In this document: in pieces, positions 53,466 through 64,000 of the stretch | Numbering within the stretch: the stretch's first letter is position 1 | Layout of the letters: each line of letters begins with the position of its first letter | DNA from: Bolinopsis microptera | Lineage: Eukaryota; Ctenophora; Tentaculata; Lobata; Bolinopsidae | Assembly (NCBI RefSeq): GCF_026151205.1 | Contig: NC_087079.1 | Span: 18,160,945 to 18,224,944 of the forward strand | DNA: 64,000 bases | Direction: 5' to 3' | The notes under the pieces: model-generated | Seen by the model: the letters and a program-made list of their open reading frames with translations, nothing else | What the model was told of the DNA's origin: nothing | Databases searched by the model: none | Translations under genes and position numbers: made by a program

Positions 53466-54359
53466 CACCGATATCAGATATTGATATCCCGACTCGCTCA
53501 AAGTCCCAGATCACTGATCGTAATACTAAATCATAAATAGTTTCTGTTCGTTGTGAAGGTTGTTGTAATTTTCCACACTAACTGTAAAACTTTATTTTGA
53601 CATTAATTCGACGTTATTACGTCAGTGATATTCAACATAATCAAAATTGATGATATCAAAATGGTAATTTACTTCGATTATACAATTAATTCAAATCTTT
53701 CGTTTCTCAAAATTGCATGCATTAATTATATTTATGTAATTGGTAATGTGGCAACTGGTGGTGAAGTTGAAAATATAAAAATTAGATATTTTAATAAGTA
53801 TACTGTATACGTTATCATCGCTGTACACTTGTCAAGGCATTTCTTGGTTTCTCTAGTCCATTTTTAGAAATTCTATACAACATTGATATTGTAATAAATT
53901 CTGATGATAATAATTGAAAGATTTCAATAAAAGAAATGAAACGTCTAAAAATTTTTAAAGCCCGCAAAAGTTGACTGCTACCCTGGCCCTGGTCTCGTCA
54001 TCGACAGAAGCCTTAAATCCCGTGTAATCATTGTTTAAACTAGGATATCGTGTTCGAATCTTGATAAGAACACATCAGGGGTTGGTTGTTAGTGTTACTT
54101 GTTGATTACGAAATCAAAATTTCCTTTTTTCATAGAATAATAACAATTTGACATAATTTTAATTCAAATTCCACTCAATTTTACTCTGATAGTGATAAAA
54201 TTTAGAAATTGATCGGATATCCGACTATAGTAACTAGTTTCAAAGGTGTTTGGCCGGATATCAATCAGAAATTTCATTAATTTCCAGGACTTAGACTGTC
54301 TTAGACTTCTGTAACAATGCTCTATTGAAAGGTGAGAAACCAGACTAATGGTCAACTGC

Positions 54360-55700
54360 CAACATTATACCAATTCCAAAGAAGGGCGACCTTAACGAAC
54401 TAATGAACTATCGGGGAATAAGCTTGTCATCCCTAGTTGCTGCCAGCTGTTCTGACATTTATAGACTTTAAGAAGGCTTTCGACAGTGTACATCGTGGGA
54501 AAATGTTCAAGATTCTAGAAGCTTACGGAATTCCAGTCAAAATCGTACAGCTTATACGGCTCATGTACGAGAAGACAATGGCCAAAGTCCTAACTCCAGA
54601 CGGAGAAACGGAATTGTTCGAGATACTCGCAGGTGTGTTACAGGGTGATACCTTAGCACCTTACCTCTTTGCAATAGTTATCGACTACTTTATATATGAG
54701 GCAAGCCATAGGTGATGATGCGGAGCAACTTGGACTCACTCTCGAAAGAAAAAGCAGAAGAGTGGGGCCCAAGATCATCGATGTGGACTTTGCAGATTAT
54801 ATAACACTTATATCTGAGGACATGGACAAGGCTAACGAGTTCCTGCTCAGAGTAGAATCGGCGGCAGCAAGCGTGGGACTACACATAAAGTTAAACGAAG
54901 GCAAGACCAAGGTCATGACACTGAATATGGAGAATCGATCTAGCGACCTACAAAGTCGAGCCGGGGATCCCATAGAAAATGTGGATGATTTCATCTATTA
55001 AGGCTCCTAGATTGAGAGCACAGATAGAGAGATAAGGGTTAGAAAGGGAAAAGCGTGGGGTGCCCTATATAGACTGAAGAATATCTGGAAATCCAAACCC
55101 GCAAAGAGCCTAAAAATATGATTGTTCATAACGGCTTGTGAATCAGTACTGCTCTACGGATCAGAAACCTGGACACTGACAAAGGCTCAAGAGAAACGTT
55201 TGGACGGGGCATACACAAAGATGCTGCGTATGGTGCTGGGTATCTCATGGAAGGACAAGGTCAGCAATATAACTTTGTATAAACAGGATTAAACAGGATT
55301 AAACAGGATTAAACAGGATTAAACATAAATTTGTCAATGAGAGCCCTAACACTCACGTCTTGACTATACATCAATATGATATAAATAAATAAATAAATAA
55401 TGTGCAAGAGTGTTCTTTAAATAAATTGTATGGTAGCCTACCAAGGCTGTCAAACAAGTTACGAAGCGGGAGATTAAAAATGGCGGAACACTGCATCCAA
55501 CATTCTGACCTTCTTGCCGGTGACTTAGTCTTATGGGAACCTACGCACGGTAGAGCACAGCAAGGCCGACCAAGACAAAGCTACTTGTCTAATGTCTATG
55601 TTACTGAAGGAAGTTGGGACAAAATCTAAAAAGGAACTGCGAACCCTGATGCAGGACAGGGATATATGGAGGAAATTATCTGGCGTAGATCGGACTTAGT
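54360..55700 (+). mobile_element. Degenerate LINE reverse transcriptase
   Basis: Pieces in order: IPKKGDLNELMNYRGISLSS, then an internal deletion, FIDFKKAFDSVHRGKMFKIL, AGVLQGDTLAPYLFAIVIDY, IIDVDFADYITLISEDMDKA (catalytic second Asp changed to Tyr, FADY), VGLHIKLNEGKTKVM, SVLLYGSETWTLTKAQEKRL, and after an insertion the C-terminal WEPTHGRAQQGRPRQSYLSN. Stops and frame changes occur at about 54450, 54700, 55000 and 55120. It is a dead copy of a jockey/RTE-type element unrelated to the LINE at 18-26 kb. Confidence 0.8.
55284..55402. repeat. Insert with AGGATTAAAC repeats inside the dead LINE
   Basis: Four tandem AGGATTAAAC units, about 60 bp of unique DNA and an (AATA)n tail (55381-55400) interrupt the RT C-terminal region. 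This may be the 3' tail of one element and the start of another copy. Confidence 0.6.
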
Positions 55701-55705
55701 TCTGA

Positions 55706-56285
55706 CATAGTATGTAGTAGGTACAGACACAGTATGCCATCTGCAAAGCAACAACTCTCAAATATAAAACACGGCGGAGGTATAAGACCCAACGTAGAGG
55801 TACTGACTTATGGCCCACCCTGTGGCAGTAGTTACAGAATGTTCAACGATTCAACTTTCTTGTGATTTCTTACAACATTGTTTATATTTCCTTTATTCCT
55901 CTACTACTTAGATGTATTGTTCTTGTAGTTGTCTAGGGTTCTCCAGGTACCATGTTTCCTTCCTGTAAGTCTACTAATTGCCACTTTCGAGAATAAACCC
56001 CTTTTCGGCTAGAGTTTTCTGATTAATATTGGCAAAAAGGAGCTCATTGAGGGAGCAATTTAATTTAATTGTGCAAAACGACCGGTCAAATTATTATATA
56101 TGGCCGGTCAAATTATCACACATGGCAGACGAATGAGAGTTTTAATTGTTCTGACCATCGCGAATCGAGATATATCAATTTTCCAAAACTTGAAATATCT
56201 TAACGGGTGATGCTCGTAAAATATTTGTTTCAAATATTAGACCGTCGACGAATCCTACTCGGCGCGCGTCTTGGTTGGTTATAAA
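55706..56285. other. No gene seen
   Basis: Repeat-derived intergenic DNA between two retroelement fragments. CCGGTCAAATTAT is doubled at 56081-56118. Confidence 0.4.
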
Positions 56286-56571
56286 CCTACAAGAAATATC
56301 TCCTTAAAGTGGACTTATACTTTGGCCAGACAGTTACACCCATGCACATACGGATGAATGGCCATAGGGACAAATTTATCATTAATGAGAGACCTAAATT
56401 TGAGCAATCGGCCCTTTCTATGCACTGTTTTTTAAAACATAAAAATGACTTTAATATTAGGATTTTTAAATTATGGATTGTGAGGAAAATGGCCCTCTTA
56501 GATTTAGATAGAGAAGAGGAAAAGTTCATATTTACATTCCGTACCAAAATTTTTAAATAAAATTGTAGTTA
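56286..56571 (+). mobile_element. GIY-YIG endonuclease fragment of a Penelope-like element
   Basis: An open frame reads VDLYFGQTVTPMHIRMNGHR (second half of the GIY-YIG core with its Arg), then ALSMHCFLKHKNDFNIRIFK and ALLDLDREEEKFIFTFRTKI, ending KIFK and stop. The R.NGHR … LS.H … LD..E pattern is that of Penelope-type nuclease ends. It differs from the fragment at 26.7-27.4 kb, so at least two families are present. Confidence 0.65.
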
Positions 56572-57250
56572 CTAAATAATTTGCTTTTATTAATATTATT
56601 TTTCTTCCTAGTCGACCCGGGTAGGTCTAGATACTACGTCTGCAGCTCTTACATTGCCCTCTTTTGTTTGTCTTCCGCCTTCGACCTTTTCTCTTAGGTT
56701 GCTCTGCTTGTGATATTTATAATAATGTTAAATTTTCTATCATTTGTAAGAATTACTGTTGTTTCTAACCATTTTTCTTTTTTTGTAGGCTAGAGATGTA
56801 ATTTTATTTACGAACATATCACCTACTTGATGCCGTTTCGTTGCTTATCCAATTTAACAACTTTAAGATTGATAACTGATCGATTTAAAACACATTTCTT
56901 GCATAATCCGAAAATAACAGAAATGTCAAATCAGGGTTCTACGTCTTAGGGCTTTATCATTACGAATATTTTCTGGGAATTAATTTGTCAAAAGCATTTC
57001 TGTGCAGGAATATTTTGTCAATAGTCTCATGAACCACCCTGCATGAAAGAGTTACTTGTAAAGGTAGATCTGATGGGCACAACCAGCAAGAGCATATTTT
57101 CTCCAGGCGCCTTAAAGTTAATAACGAATTACTTTGTGTCAAAATAGACCGAAAGTTTTGGTTCAGGGCATGTTATACAGCAAGTAATCCACCGAAAGAG
57201 TGGAAACACCGCAGACTAAATCCGAGTATATAGTTTTGAGAGTGAGGGGT

Positions 57251-57400
57251 GGCCGACAACTGAACCCAATTGAACATAATCCCCACTTACCAATCAGCTT
57301 AATTGGTTAGGGTTAGGGTTAGGGTCAGGGTCAGGGTTAGGGTTAGAGTTAGGGTTAATCAGAATCTAAATGTCTTAATTGGGTTCAGTTGTCCGGTAGC
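57251..57400. repeat. Inverted-repeat unit containing telomeric TTAGGG repeats
   Basis: GACAACTGAACCCAATT at 57255-57271 is inverted at 57377-57393. Between the arms, 57305-57357 holds about eight units of GGTTAG/GGGTTA with some TCAGGG and TTAGAG variants: an interstitial telomere-type tract. Whole unit about 150 bp. Confidence 0.8.
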
Positions 57401-57716
57401 GGTACTAAGTACTCTCTTTATGAAATTGAATACGTATGATTTGATCATGAGCCGCTGTTATCCAGTGTCGTCAATACTTAGATCCGCAAAGTCAAGACTT
57501 AGGTTTAATGAGCCTAATGTTTCAGCCAGTCAGCCAGAAATCTGAACAGTTAAAACTCGTGACTTGTCGATAATCTAACAAAAATAATGTAATAAAAGTT
57601 AAATTGCCCCCTAATGACCAGTCTCTTTAACAGCACCAATAGTAAGTACACTAGCATTGCAGTACATTTGAGTGTCGTTTAGAATTAACTTTATCAGCTT
57701 CTGTGATGACTTTGTA

Positions 57717-60700
57717 ATGATCTTAGAGAATCCACTAACTATGTCAGTTCAAGAAAATGTTGGTCAGACCATTTGTAATGGTGCTCTCCCGAATAATGAG
57801 GTTCGCGTCTTCTTTTTTATCATTAAAACTGATCCGCAGCTCGATCTGACTACTGATATATACTGCAGATTCAAATAATTAGTCAACTATTATAGACGCA
57901 TACTTTATGTTTTTTAATAATAATCCCGGAGAGATTTGTGTCTCATTGTCACGTGGTGTCCATCTGAACCACTTCCTTTTTTAGATACAATATCAACCAC
58001 TTTAACCAGATTTCACTCCTAACTCGTGACCTATTTTACCTGGAGACTTGGGACCCCAAGCTTAGTGTTCAGGATGGAGATATGGCGGAATGACAGGTTA
58101 ACCGAGTTCCAGTAAATACCATTATGGGTAAGGAAATTTGGAGGTGGCGCACATAAGAAACCGCAACTTGCACTTGTTGAATTTTTCTTCTCTTTCAGGA
58201 GCTCCCTAAAAGAGAATGGAAACTTGGCAGTTTTAAGGAGTTCACAAATGAGGCAGGACTCAGAGCGCTGTTTGCTGAATTTCTTGGAATCTTCATGCTC
58301 GTACTTTTCGCTACAGGTGCTATTTTTTTTGTTTGAAAATTAAATTAATTATTATATATATGTTTGTTTGTTTGTTTGTTTATAGAACCCGTCCCCAATC
58401 TCGTATCGGAAAATGACTAAACTCAGGTCTGAGTGTGAATACAGGTGGTACCTGCAAGAGTGTTCATTAAGCATTTAGAGTTCTGTAAAACTGCAGTTAC
58501 AATTGTGCTAGAGTATTTTTAGTATATACGATTGGTATCAGATATATATCCCTACATGCTTCCAAAATTTGTAAAGCCGTAGTACATACATATCACATTA
58601 CACCGGAGCCTACACAGTGCAATCTCCTCCAGTCGATCTGCGCCGCATATGTTTATATAATTATAAGCGCGCGGCGCAGACTGGAGGAAACCACACTCTG
58701 CAAGTTCGATCCAGTGCAATGCTACATGTACGTACTACGGCTTCATCTCCAACTTTCTGCACAATGTACTGGAATGTTTTGAAGGAAAAGAAAGAACAAA
58801 AAAAGTGATATATATAAATAAAATCAGCAATTTAATGTTAGCCTTAGGAGGGTAACTTAAATTCCCTGGTTTCTATAATCAGCTTTTTAAAAAAAATAAT
58901 AAAGTATGTAACGTCGATACCAAACCGATTATTGAGCGATAATAACTGAATAGTTGATTCCTGGGTTGCGGAGTCATTCAGATTTTCGTTCTAGAATGCC
59001 TCTTCATGCTCGTACTTTTCGCTACAGGTGCTATTTTTTTTTATTTGAAAATTCAATTAATTATTATATATATAAATCAAGCGTTACATTTCAGCCATGC
59101 AAAATTACACTGACATATTTTGAAAAACTAATTGATAAATGGTACTGCAATATAAGTTGCTTAATGTTTGGCCGGATGACAACTAACTAAAAGAGAAAGA
59201 TAAACTTGATTACATAATAATTAATTCGGCTGAACCAACACATAGAAAGAGCCACATTAACGTATGTTACTGCTGAATTATATTTATAAATCGAAACCAT
59301 AGCATCATTGACACCTTCAGTGCAACCATGAACCACTGTTGTTCTAATTCTATATCTACTTCTAGACTTCATGTTTCAAATGAAGCCTTGGACCGTGATG
59401 TAGCTAGAGTTTATAAATACTTCCAAATTATAATAACTATTTTATAATTAACTTACGGTATCACCCTTCAGGTGGAATAAACCCCAGGATCATAGCGAGA
59501 TTAGATGACAGCGGAACCACAGATCTCTTTAACTTTTCCACATCCTTCGGAGTTGGGATGAGTAAGTAAATGTAACAAATATTCTTAAGACAGACGCTCG
59601 GTAATTCATGGTAGTTCTAATTGTGTCAAAATAGTCATTGGTCATGTTTAAAAATCTTTCTTCCATTGCTACAGACTACTTATTGTCGTCAATATTAAGG
59701 ATTATGATGATACTATGATAATAACTGGTACCCCCTCCCCTGCAGCTGTGTGTTTAATGATCTACCTATGTGAGGACGTGTCAGGAGGTCATGTGAACCC
59801 CTCCATCACTCTCATGTTCTTCCTGGATACTCAGATCTCCTTCGTCAGGATGATTTGTTACATTTTCGTGCAGTTCTGCGGTGGTTTCACTGCAGCAGGT
59901 ATGAAACTCTGCTGTTTGGGCATACTTTAATGAGGCAATTTATTTTATTATTAAATCATATTAGAAGACTTGAGATGCCATGGTATGTGCAACCACTGCT
60001 TGATTTCAGGTTTGCTGTGGGGAATTGGTGATTTTGAGGGTCTTCCAGATTTCGCACCTCCAACATTCGAAGATTTTAATGTGATCAGAGTGAGTACTCT
60101 TTATCACCGTGATTATTGTTGTGCAATAGACTAACTGAAATCTGGATCATGGAAATCAGACGATCTTTTTTAATTGGCGCAGGTGATAGTGTTACCATGG
60201 GAACTCCACATTGCAGGTAATAGTGTTCATGGTGGCTGGAAGCTGGATGATGATACTGGTCACTCTGGCAGCAATTGACGCTAGAAGAGGTCATGCCGAT
60301 TGTTTCCTGCAACCCTTCGCTATCGGAATGAGTATTCACATTGCTCTTCTCTTCATGGTAAATACACTTAACTCGCTCTGATCAGTATATACAATGTACT
60401 CAAGAAAATAGGCTGGACTTTAAAAAAATACATAACTTAAGGTTAATCTAGGCTTCAAATTTCCATGCTGTATGATATGCAGTAACAAGAATTCCGCAGA
60501 CCGATTTGAATAAAGCTTAGCAGAAACCTTGATTGTTTACAATATCAAACTTTACCTCCCATCAGGGACCCTATGTCGTGACTGGTCTTAATCCAATAGT
60601 GATTTGCTGGTACATAGTCTGCGGAGCTTGGACTCACCATCTATGGGTAAAAATACACTTCCATAAATCATTCAATTCGTTTCCATATTTTGGGCCCGGT

Positions 60701-60888
60701 AGTGTAGCTCTTTGCTCATTGAATCTATACTTTATGTTTCAGGAATCCATCATATTTTATCTTCTATTGATTACTACGACACCACATAACAACACTCTAC
60801 CTCTCAGGCCTTCGGACTTCTTCCGTTTTTGGGGACGGCTACCGCGGTCGCTGTATACAACGGAATCCTGCGTCCTTACAAGGCGTGA
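57717..60888 (+). CDS. Aquaporin-family (MIP) channel with non-standard NPA boxes
   Basis: Exons: 57717-57800, 58199-58316, 59472-59561, 59746-59898, 60010-60089, 60217-60357, 60566-60646, 60808-60888; all phases agree, about 275 residues, TGA at 60886-60888. An in-frame ATG at 57741 is an alternative start. TM1 carries RALFAEFLGIFMLVLFATG. Loop B has SGGHVNPSITL (NPA replaced by NPS, Asn about 115). A second half follows with VIVFMVAGSWMMILVTLAAI. Loop E reads TGLNPIVICW (NPI, Asn about 231, and the usual Arg after the box is absent), and TM6 is AFGLLPFLGTATAVAVYNGI with LRPYKA at the end. Length and topology are typical for MIP channels. The altered boxes and missing selectivity-filter Arg resemble divergent aquaporins, so water permeability is uncertain; small-solute or intracellular roles are possible. 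Intron 2 contains a copy of the exon-2 end. Confidence 0.88.
58985..59078 (+). repeat. Duplicate of aquaporin exon-2 end and donor
   Basis: CTTCATGCTCGTACTTTTCG, the donor and about 45 bp of the following intron (58297-58360) are repeated at about 59002-59075 inside the same intron. The copy cannot act as an exon by itself because its upstream part lacks an acceptor in frame. Confidence 0.85.
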
Positions 60889-61620
60889 GATACTTCTAAC
60901 TCTTTAATTCGAGTGGTTCTCAATTGACACACGCTGTAACCCATTTTGATCGCGCGCGAAGCCGGCGTGCACGAGAGGTATACAACGTGTAGCAATTTCT
61001 AAATTGTTCCATGTTTTATCTGATGCGGATGTCAGGTCATTTAAAACGAGGAGACGAAGAATTTTTGAATTCATATTTCAAACAGATTTAAAAATGAAGA
61101 AACACTCATGACAAACAAAAACCTAGAAGAATGTACAATCAATTCAATTAAAAACCAAGCACGTTTTACTGGAACGTATCTTGACTGCATGTATTCTTTG
61201 CTCCAATTTTTAATGCGAACTCTGGGCCCAAGTATGATATCTGTGTTAAATAAAAAACTTTGAGTTATCAGTTACGTTATACCCCCATTAATCTTATGGG
61301 TATGATATCAATATAATACTAATATTATCTGCTTTTAACTGGATGTGTATTAGCACTTCGATACAATTTTAATTTTAAATGTTAGAATTTATATTATTAA
61401 CCGATATCTGTTGTTCGTATTTATTAGTTTCGTAGACCTGAAATCTGGTAACACCAGTCATATATAACATTAAAATTATGATGTTTATTTGGAGAAATTC
61501 AGTTTCAAGAGTTCTACCCGGGAGGGGAGCTTTGTACAAATAAAACGGCGATTCAACAAACTTTAAGTTTCGTGCAATAAATACCGAGCGCAATCATCAG
61601 TGTTAGCTAGTGTTAGCTAA
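60889..61620. other. Intergenic, no gene seen
   Basis: 3' flank of the aquaporin gene and start of repeat DNA. No other feature supported. Confidence 0.4.
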
Positions 61621-61639
61621 AATAACTTACTATTACTAA

Positions 61640-63400
61640 ATTTTTTTTAATTTTTTTTATTTTTTAAAAAATCTTTTTGGAAAACGAAATTAGATATATA
61701 CAGAATAGTATTACAGGTTATATATTATGAAAATCATCATTGCAAAAATAAAACCCAGTCCATGGGACTGAAAAAATTAGTTGACTTTCGATTCGAAAGA
61801 GTTAAATTCTAAATCATCCATGTTAGATAATTCGTAAGTTGTGTTTGAGGTATTTCTTGATCCTCTAATACACAATAAAATTAATTTCCTAATTAAAAAT
61901 GATAATTTACACCGATAATAATTTATAATATCGTTGTAATTCTGCTTCTTCTTATAAGCAAGTTTGTTGCAAAGCAGTTTCTCAAATGTCCTGGCTTGAG
62001 GTCCCATGCCACCCGTTACTGAATATATTAATGGAGCGAATGACCCGTGCTCTACATTAAGTATTCTCTCGTTGTAGCATCGTGTTTTCTGTCTCTCGGC
62101 GTTCTCCATTGTCTTCTTTGTCGAATGTTGAAGGTAGGAATTAGAATTAGGATTAATTACCTTAACATCGAAAAAAGCCACTTGGCCCGGCCTATAGAAA
62201 CCACGAGCTCTAATATCGGGTCTTGCCTGGTCACCCGTTAGTGTTGAGGACCTATTGAACTGCTCTCCTTCTAGTTCTTGAAGCTGAGGTTCAACTTCCA
62301 CGTCCGAGCAAACAGTGTTCAGCAAGCCAGCTAAAAAATCCCTAATTTCATTGTGTCTGATAATGATGTAGCCACCAAGATGGCAATTTAGCGAATGGTT
62401 CACATCAAACTTTTTTCCGCATGGACATTGTGATGGCAAACGATCCAGATCTAAGTTGTACCGCAATCTGATAGAATCCCTGAATTCAGATTTATTTAGA
62501 ACGAAACCATGTTTTCTAAGTGGTAAACATGAGAGCCAATTTGAGCTCCCTGGTTCGCTAATCTGCTCCAAAACCCTTGCAGTCTTCTTATCAACCTTTT
62601 TAAGTATCTCCTCTTGTTGTTCTTTATATTCCAAAACACGCTGTTTTAACATGTCTTGGAGCTCTTCTGTCGATTCCGTGTCAGTTGCAGCAAGAGATTT
62701 CATGGAATTTACCAGTCCCCGGGTTACCAAAAGCGATGCAGCATGTTCTCTTTTCGCTAGATACTCCAACTGTGGCATTCCCATACCTCCGTTCTTTAAT
62801 GGTAATGACATAAGCTCTCGGTGTATAGGAGATACTGGACAACCAAATATAGTTGGAATAAGCTCATGAGTGATTATTTTGTCAAGAGGGCCCATATAAG
62901 AGCTGATATCTAGTGTCCTCATAAAATATGTAAATCTGTGGCGGACACCATGCGTAAAACAAGCGTAGGCTGCCTGAGGCTGTGATTTGGCAAACTGTAC
63001 TAACTTTTTTAGCATATCACTCCACTCAACTACAAGGTTGTTAATGTAGGTATCCTTGAATTCAGGAGTCCCCAGCACAGCTCCTAAATGTCTTTGACCA
63101 TCTATTCTGATATCTATATTGCATTCGGAAAATATTTCCTGAGCTGAATGTAAATGTTCAGGATTTTTCAGGATTAAGCAAGATTTCTCCTGGTTCACGA
63201 AGTAGCCATACTTAAGTCCTTCTTCAATGATATCTTTCCACCAGCCTAAAAGTGCGTGAAGAGTACCCACTCCTGTGGCGTCATCTGCTAACCATACTTG
63301 TGCCACTTTTTCGTGATCTTCTAATTTCCGTAGTACTGGTAAAGTTGCAATGGCGAAAACGAAACGAAAAACAAAATACAACATCATAATATGCTGGCAA
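61640..63400 (-). mobile_element. 5'-truncated LINE with restriction-like endonuclease
   Basis: Contains the ORF 63387-61777 and an A-rich 3' tail (about 61640-61670 read on the - strand). The 5' end is cut within the RT palm at about 63390, where sequence shared with 37930-38000 begins. No target-site duplication determined. Confidence 0.7.
61777..63387 (-). CDS. C-terminal half of RLE-type LINE protein (RT end plus PD-(D/E)XK nuclease)
   Basis: 536 codons without stop. VAQVWLADDATGVGTLHALL holds the RT catalytic Asp pair, followed by GYFVNQEKSCLILKNP and RHLGAVLGTPEF (thumb side). A long helical part (PLKNGGMGMPQLEYLAKREH) precedes the nuclease: CPCGKKFDVNHSLNCHLGGY then IIIRHNEIRDFLAGLL (CCHC and RHN motifs), PDIRARGFYRPGQVAFFDVK (PD…DVK catalytic motif) and GSFAPLIYSVTGGMGPQART. 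This order is that of R2/CRE-like elements and of a family common in cnidarians and other invertebrates. Active residues are kept, but the RT N-terminus is missing, so this copy cannot move by itself. The first residues MMLYFVFRFVFAI belong to the RT and not to a signal peptide. Confidence 0.8.
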   Translation of the reverse strand: MMLYFVFRFVFAIATLPVLRKLEDHEKVAQVWLADDATGVGTLHALLGWWKDIIEEGLKYGYFVNQEKSCLILKNPEHLHSAQEIFSECNIDIRIDGQRHLGAVLGTPEFKDTYINNLVVEWSDMLKKLVQFAKSQPQAAYACFTHGVRHRFTYFMRTLDISSYMGPLDKIITHELIPTIFGCPVSPIHRELMSLPLKNGGMGMPQLEYLAKREHAASLLVTRGLVNSMKSLAATDTESTEELQDMLKQRVLEYKEQQEEILKKVDKKTARVLEQISEPGSSNWLSCLPLRKHGFVLNKSEFRDSIRLRYNLDLDRLPSQCPCGKKFDVNHSLNCHLGGYIIIRHNEIRDFLAGLLNTVCSDVEVEPQLQELEGEQFNRSSTLTGDQARPDIRARGFYRPGQVAFFDVKVINPNSNSYLQHSTKKTMENAERQKTRCYNERILNVEHGSFAPLIYSVTGGMGPQARTFEKLLCNKLAYKKKQNYNDIINYYRCKLSFLIRKLILLCIRGSRNTSNTTYELSNMDDLEFNSFESKVN

Positions 63401-63480
63401 GCATGACCGTGCCTCTTAAATATTCACAATTCTATTTACCCCCTTTACTATTTACCCCCACCCCCCCCCCCCCCCCCCCC
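63401..63480. repeat. Shared repeat segment with C20 run
   Basis: TATGCTGGCAAGCATGACCG and following bases match 37930-38000. A homopolymer C run fills 63461-63480. Confidence 0.8.
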
Positions 63481-64000
63481 TACACTCCATTTTTTATACA
63501 GTAAGTAAGAAAAGCAGTCATTAAGCAGTAAAAATGTTAAAATATGTGTACATGATCAGTGTCTAATATCACATATCATCTTCATCAAATGGGTTTTCGT
63601 GCATGAAATAGTCCATGCTTAAAGCATCAGTGATTTCTAGCTTTATGGAAACCTTTTTTATCAAACTAGCCCGGTCCTGCATTTCAGTGTTAACTTTTAC
63701 AAGTCATTCGGCGTGAAGTGGTATTTATCTTAGACAACTTAAGGTTAACCTTAACATCACGTGGAGCTTTCCTAGCACTGTTTCATTACCGCTCCCGAGT
63801 GATATGAACTATAACAACGTCGGAAAATGTCCTTGGCAACACGATTTACCGTAATATCTATTATCTAGAGGCTGGAACTAGTTTGTCATGTTGGCGGGGA
63901 CTAGTTCATGAACTATGTTGTTGAGTGCCATAATTTCGTTGACTTTTTTCCGCCAAGTGACCACTGACCCTTGAAAACATCATATACTAGTAGAGTTTTC
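63481..64000 (-). pseudogene. Pogo/Tigger-like transposase remnant, second copy
   Basis: Reverse-oriented copy of 36480-37015 with further point changes and small insertions. The same LVPANMTN segment and the downstream ATGCAGGACCGG block are readable on the - strand, with stops. It runs off the window. Confidence 0.65.

Noticed and set aside
56309..56560. Host gene for a small protein
   Set aside because: The peptide matches the GIY-YIG end of Penelope-like elements and lacks gene structure.

Overview
This is nuclear DNA of an animal, probably a marine invertebrate. The evidence is GT..AG introns, secreted lectin-like proteins, an aquaporin, TTAGGG repeats, and dense mixed transposable elements (non-LTR LINEs of two types, Penelope-like elements, TTAA-flanked DNA elements, pogo-like remains). 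The mixture resembles cnidarian or other early-branching animal genomes, but the sequence alone does not fix the taxon. Base composition is AT-rich. Exon models below were built by hand from splice signals and reading-frame phase; every multi-exon model listed keeps phase across its joins.

Layout. About 1.8-14.8 kb, + strand: the 3' part of a large gene (10 exons, product not identified). Its last intron (7.7 kb) holds two antisense genes for small secreted proteins with a galactose-binding-like fold (7.4-8.5 and 13.1-13.8 kb) and a 1.5-kb TTAA-flanked element. About 17.8-26.5 kb, - strand: a nearly complete non-LTR retrotransposon with an unusual set of ORFs: a membrane-type ORF, an AlkB-like domain that has lost its catalytic histidines, a coiled-coil/SGNH-esterase ORF, and an intact endonuclease/reverse transcriptase. 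Next to it lies a 5'-truncated Penelope-like element with a GIY-YIG domain. About 27.6-28.5 kb, - strand: a pentraxin/LamG-like secreted protein gene with broken frame.

About 31.3-52.2 kb, + strand: a gene for a coiled-coil, basic protein (five exons joined, first intron 15.9 kb). Antisense to it, inside its introns, lie an SH3-domain gene (31.9-33.5 kb), a doubtful gene near 46-47 kb, and a small secreted poly-glutamate protein gene (50.1-50.7 kb). The large intron also holds two almost equal-length copies (2675 and 2669 bp) of a TTAA-flanked foldback element in opposite orientation, with pogo-like remains and a 331-bp palindrome between them.

About 53-57.4 kb holds retroelement fragments and a small inverted-repeat unit carrying telomeric repeats. 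About 57.7-60.9 kb, + strand: an eight-exon aquaporin with non-standard NPS and NPI boxes. About 61.6-64 kb, - strand: the C-terminal half of a LINE with a restriction-like endonuclease, then a second copy of the pogo-like remains.

A recurring theme is tandem duplication over gene boundaries. Splice acceptors (6.1, 8.1 kb), a splice donor (47.4 kb), a duplicated exon/donor segment (59.0 kb) and terminal exons with their stop codons (14.8, 31.9 kb) are all copied locally.
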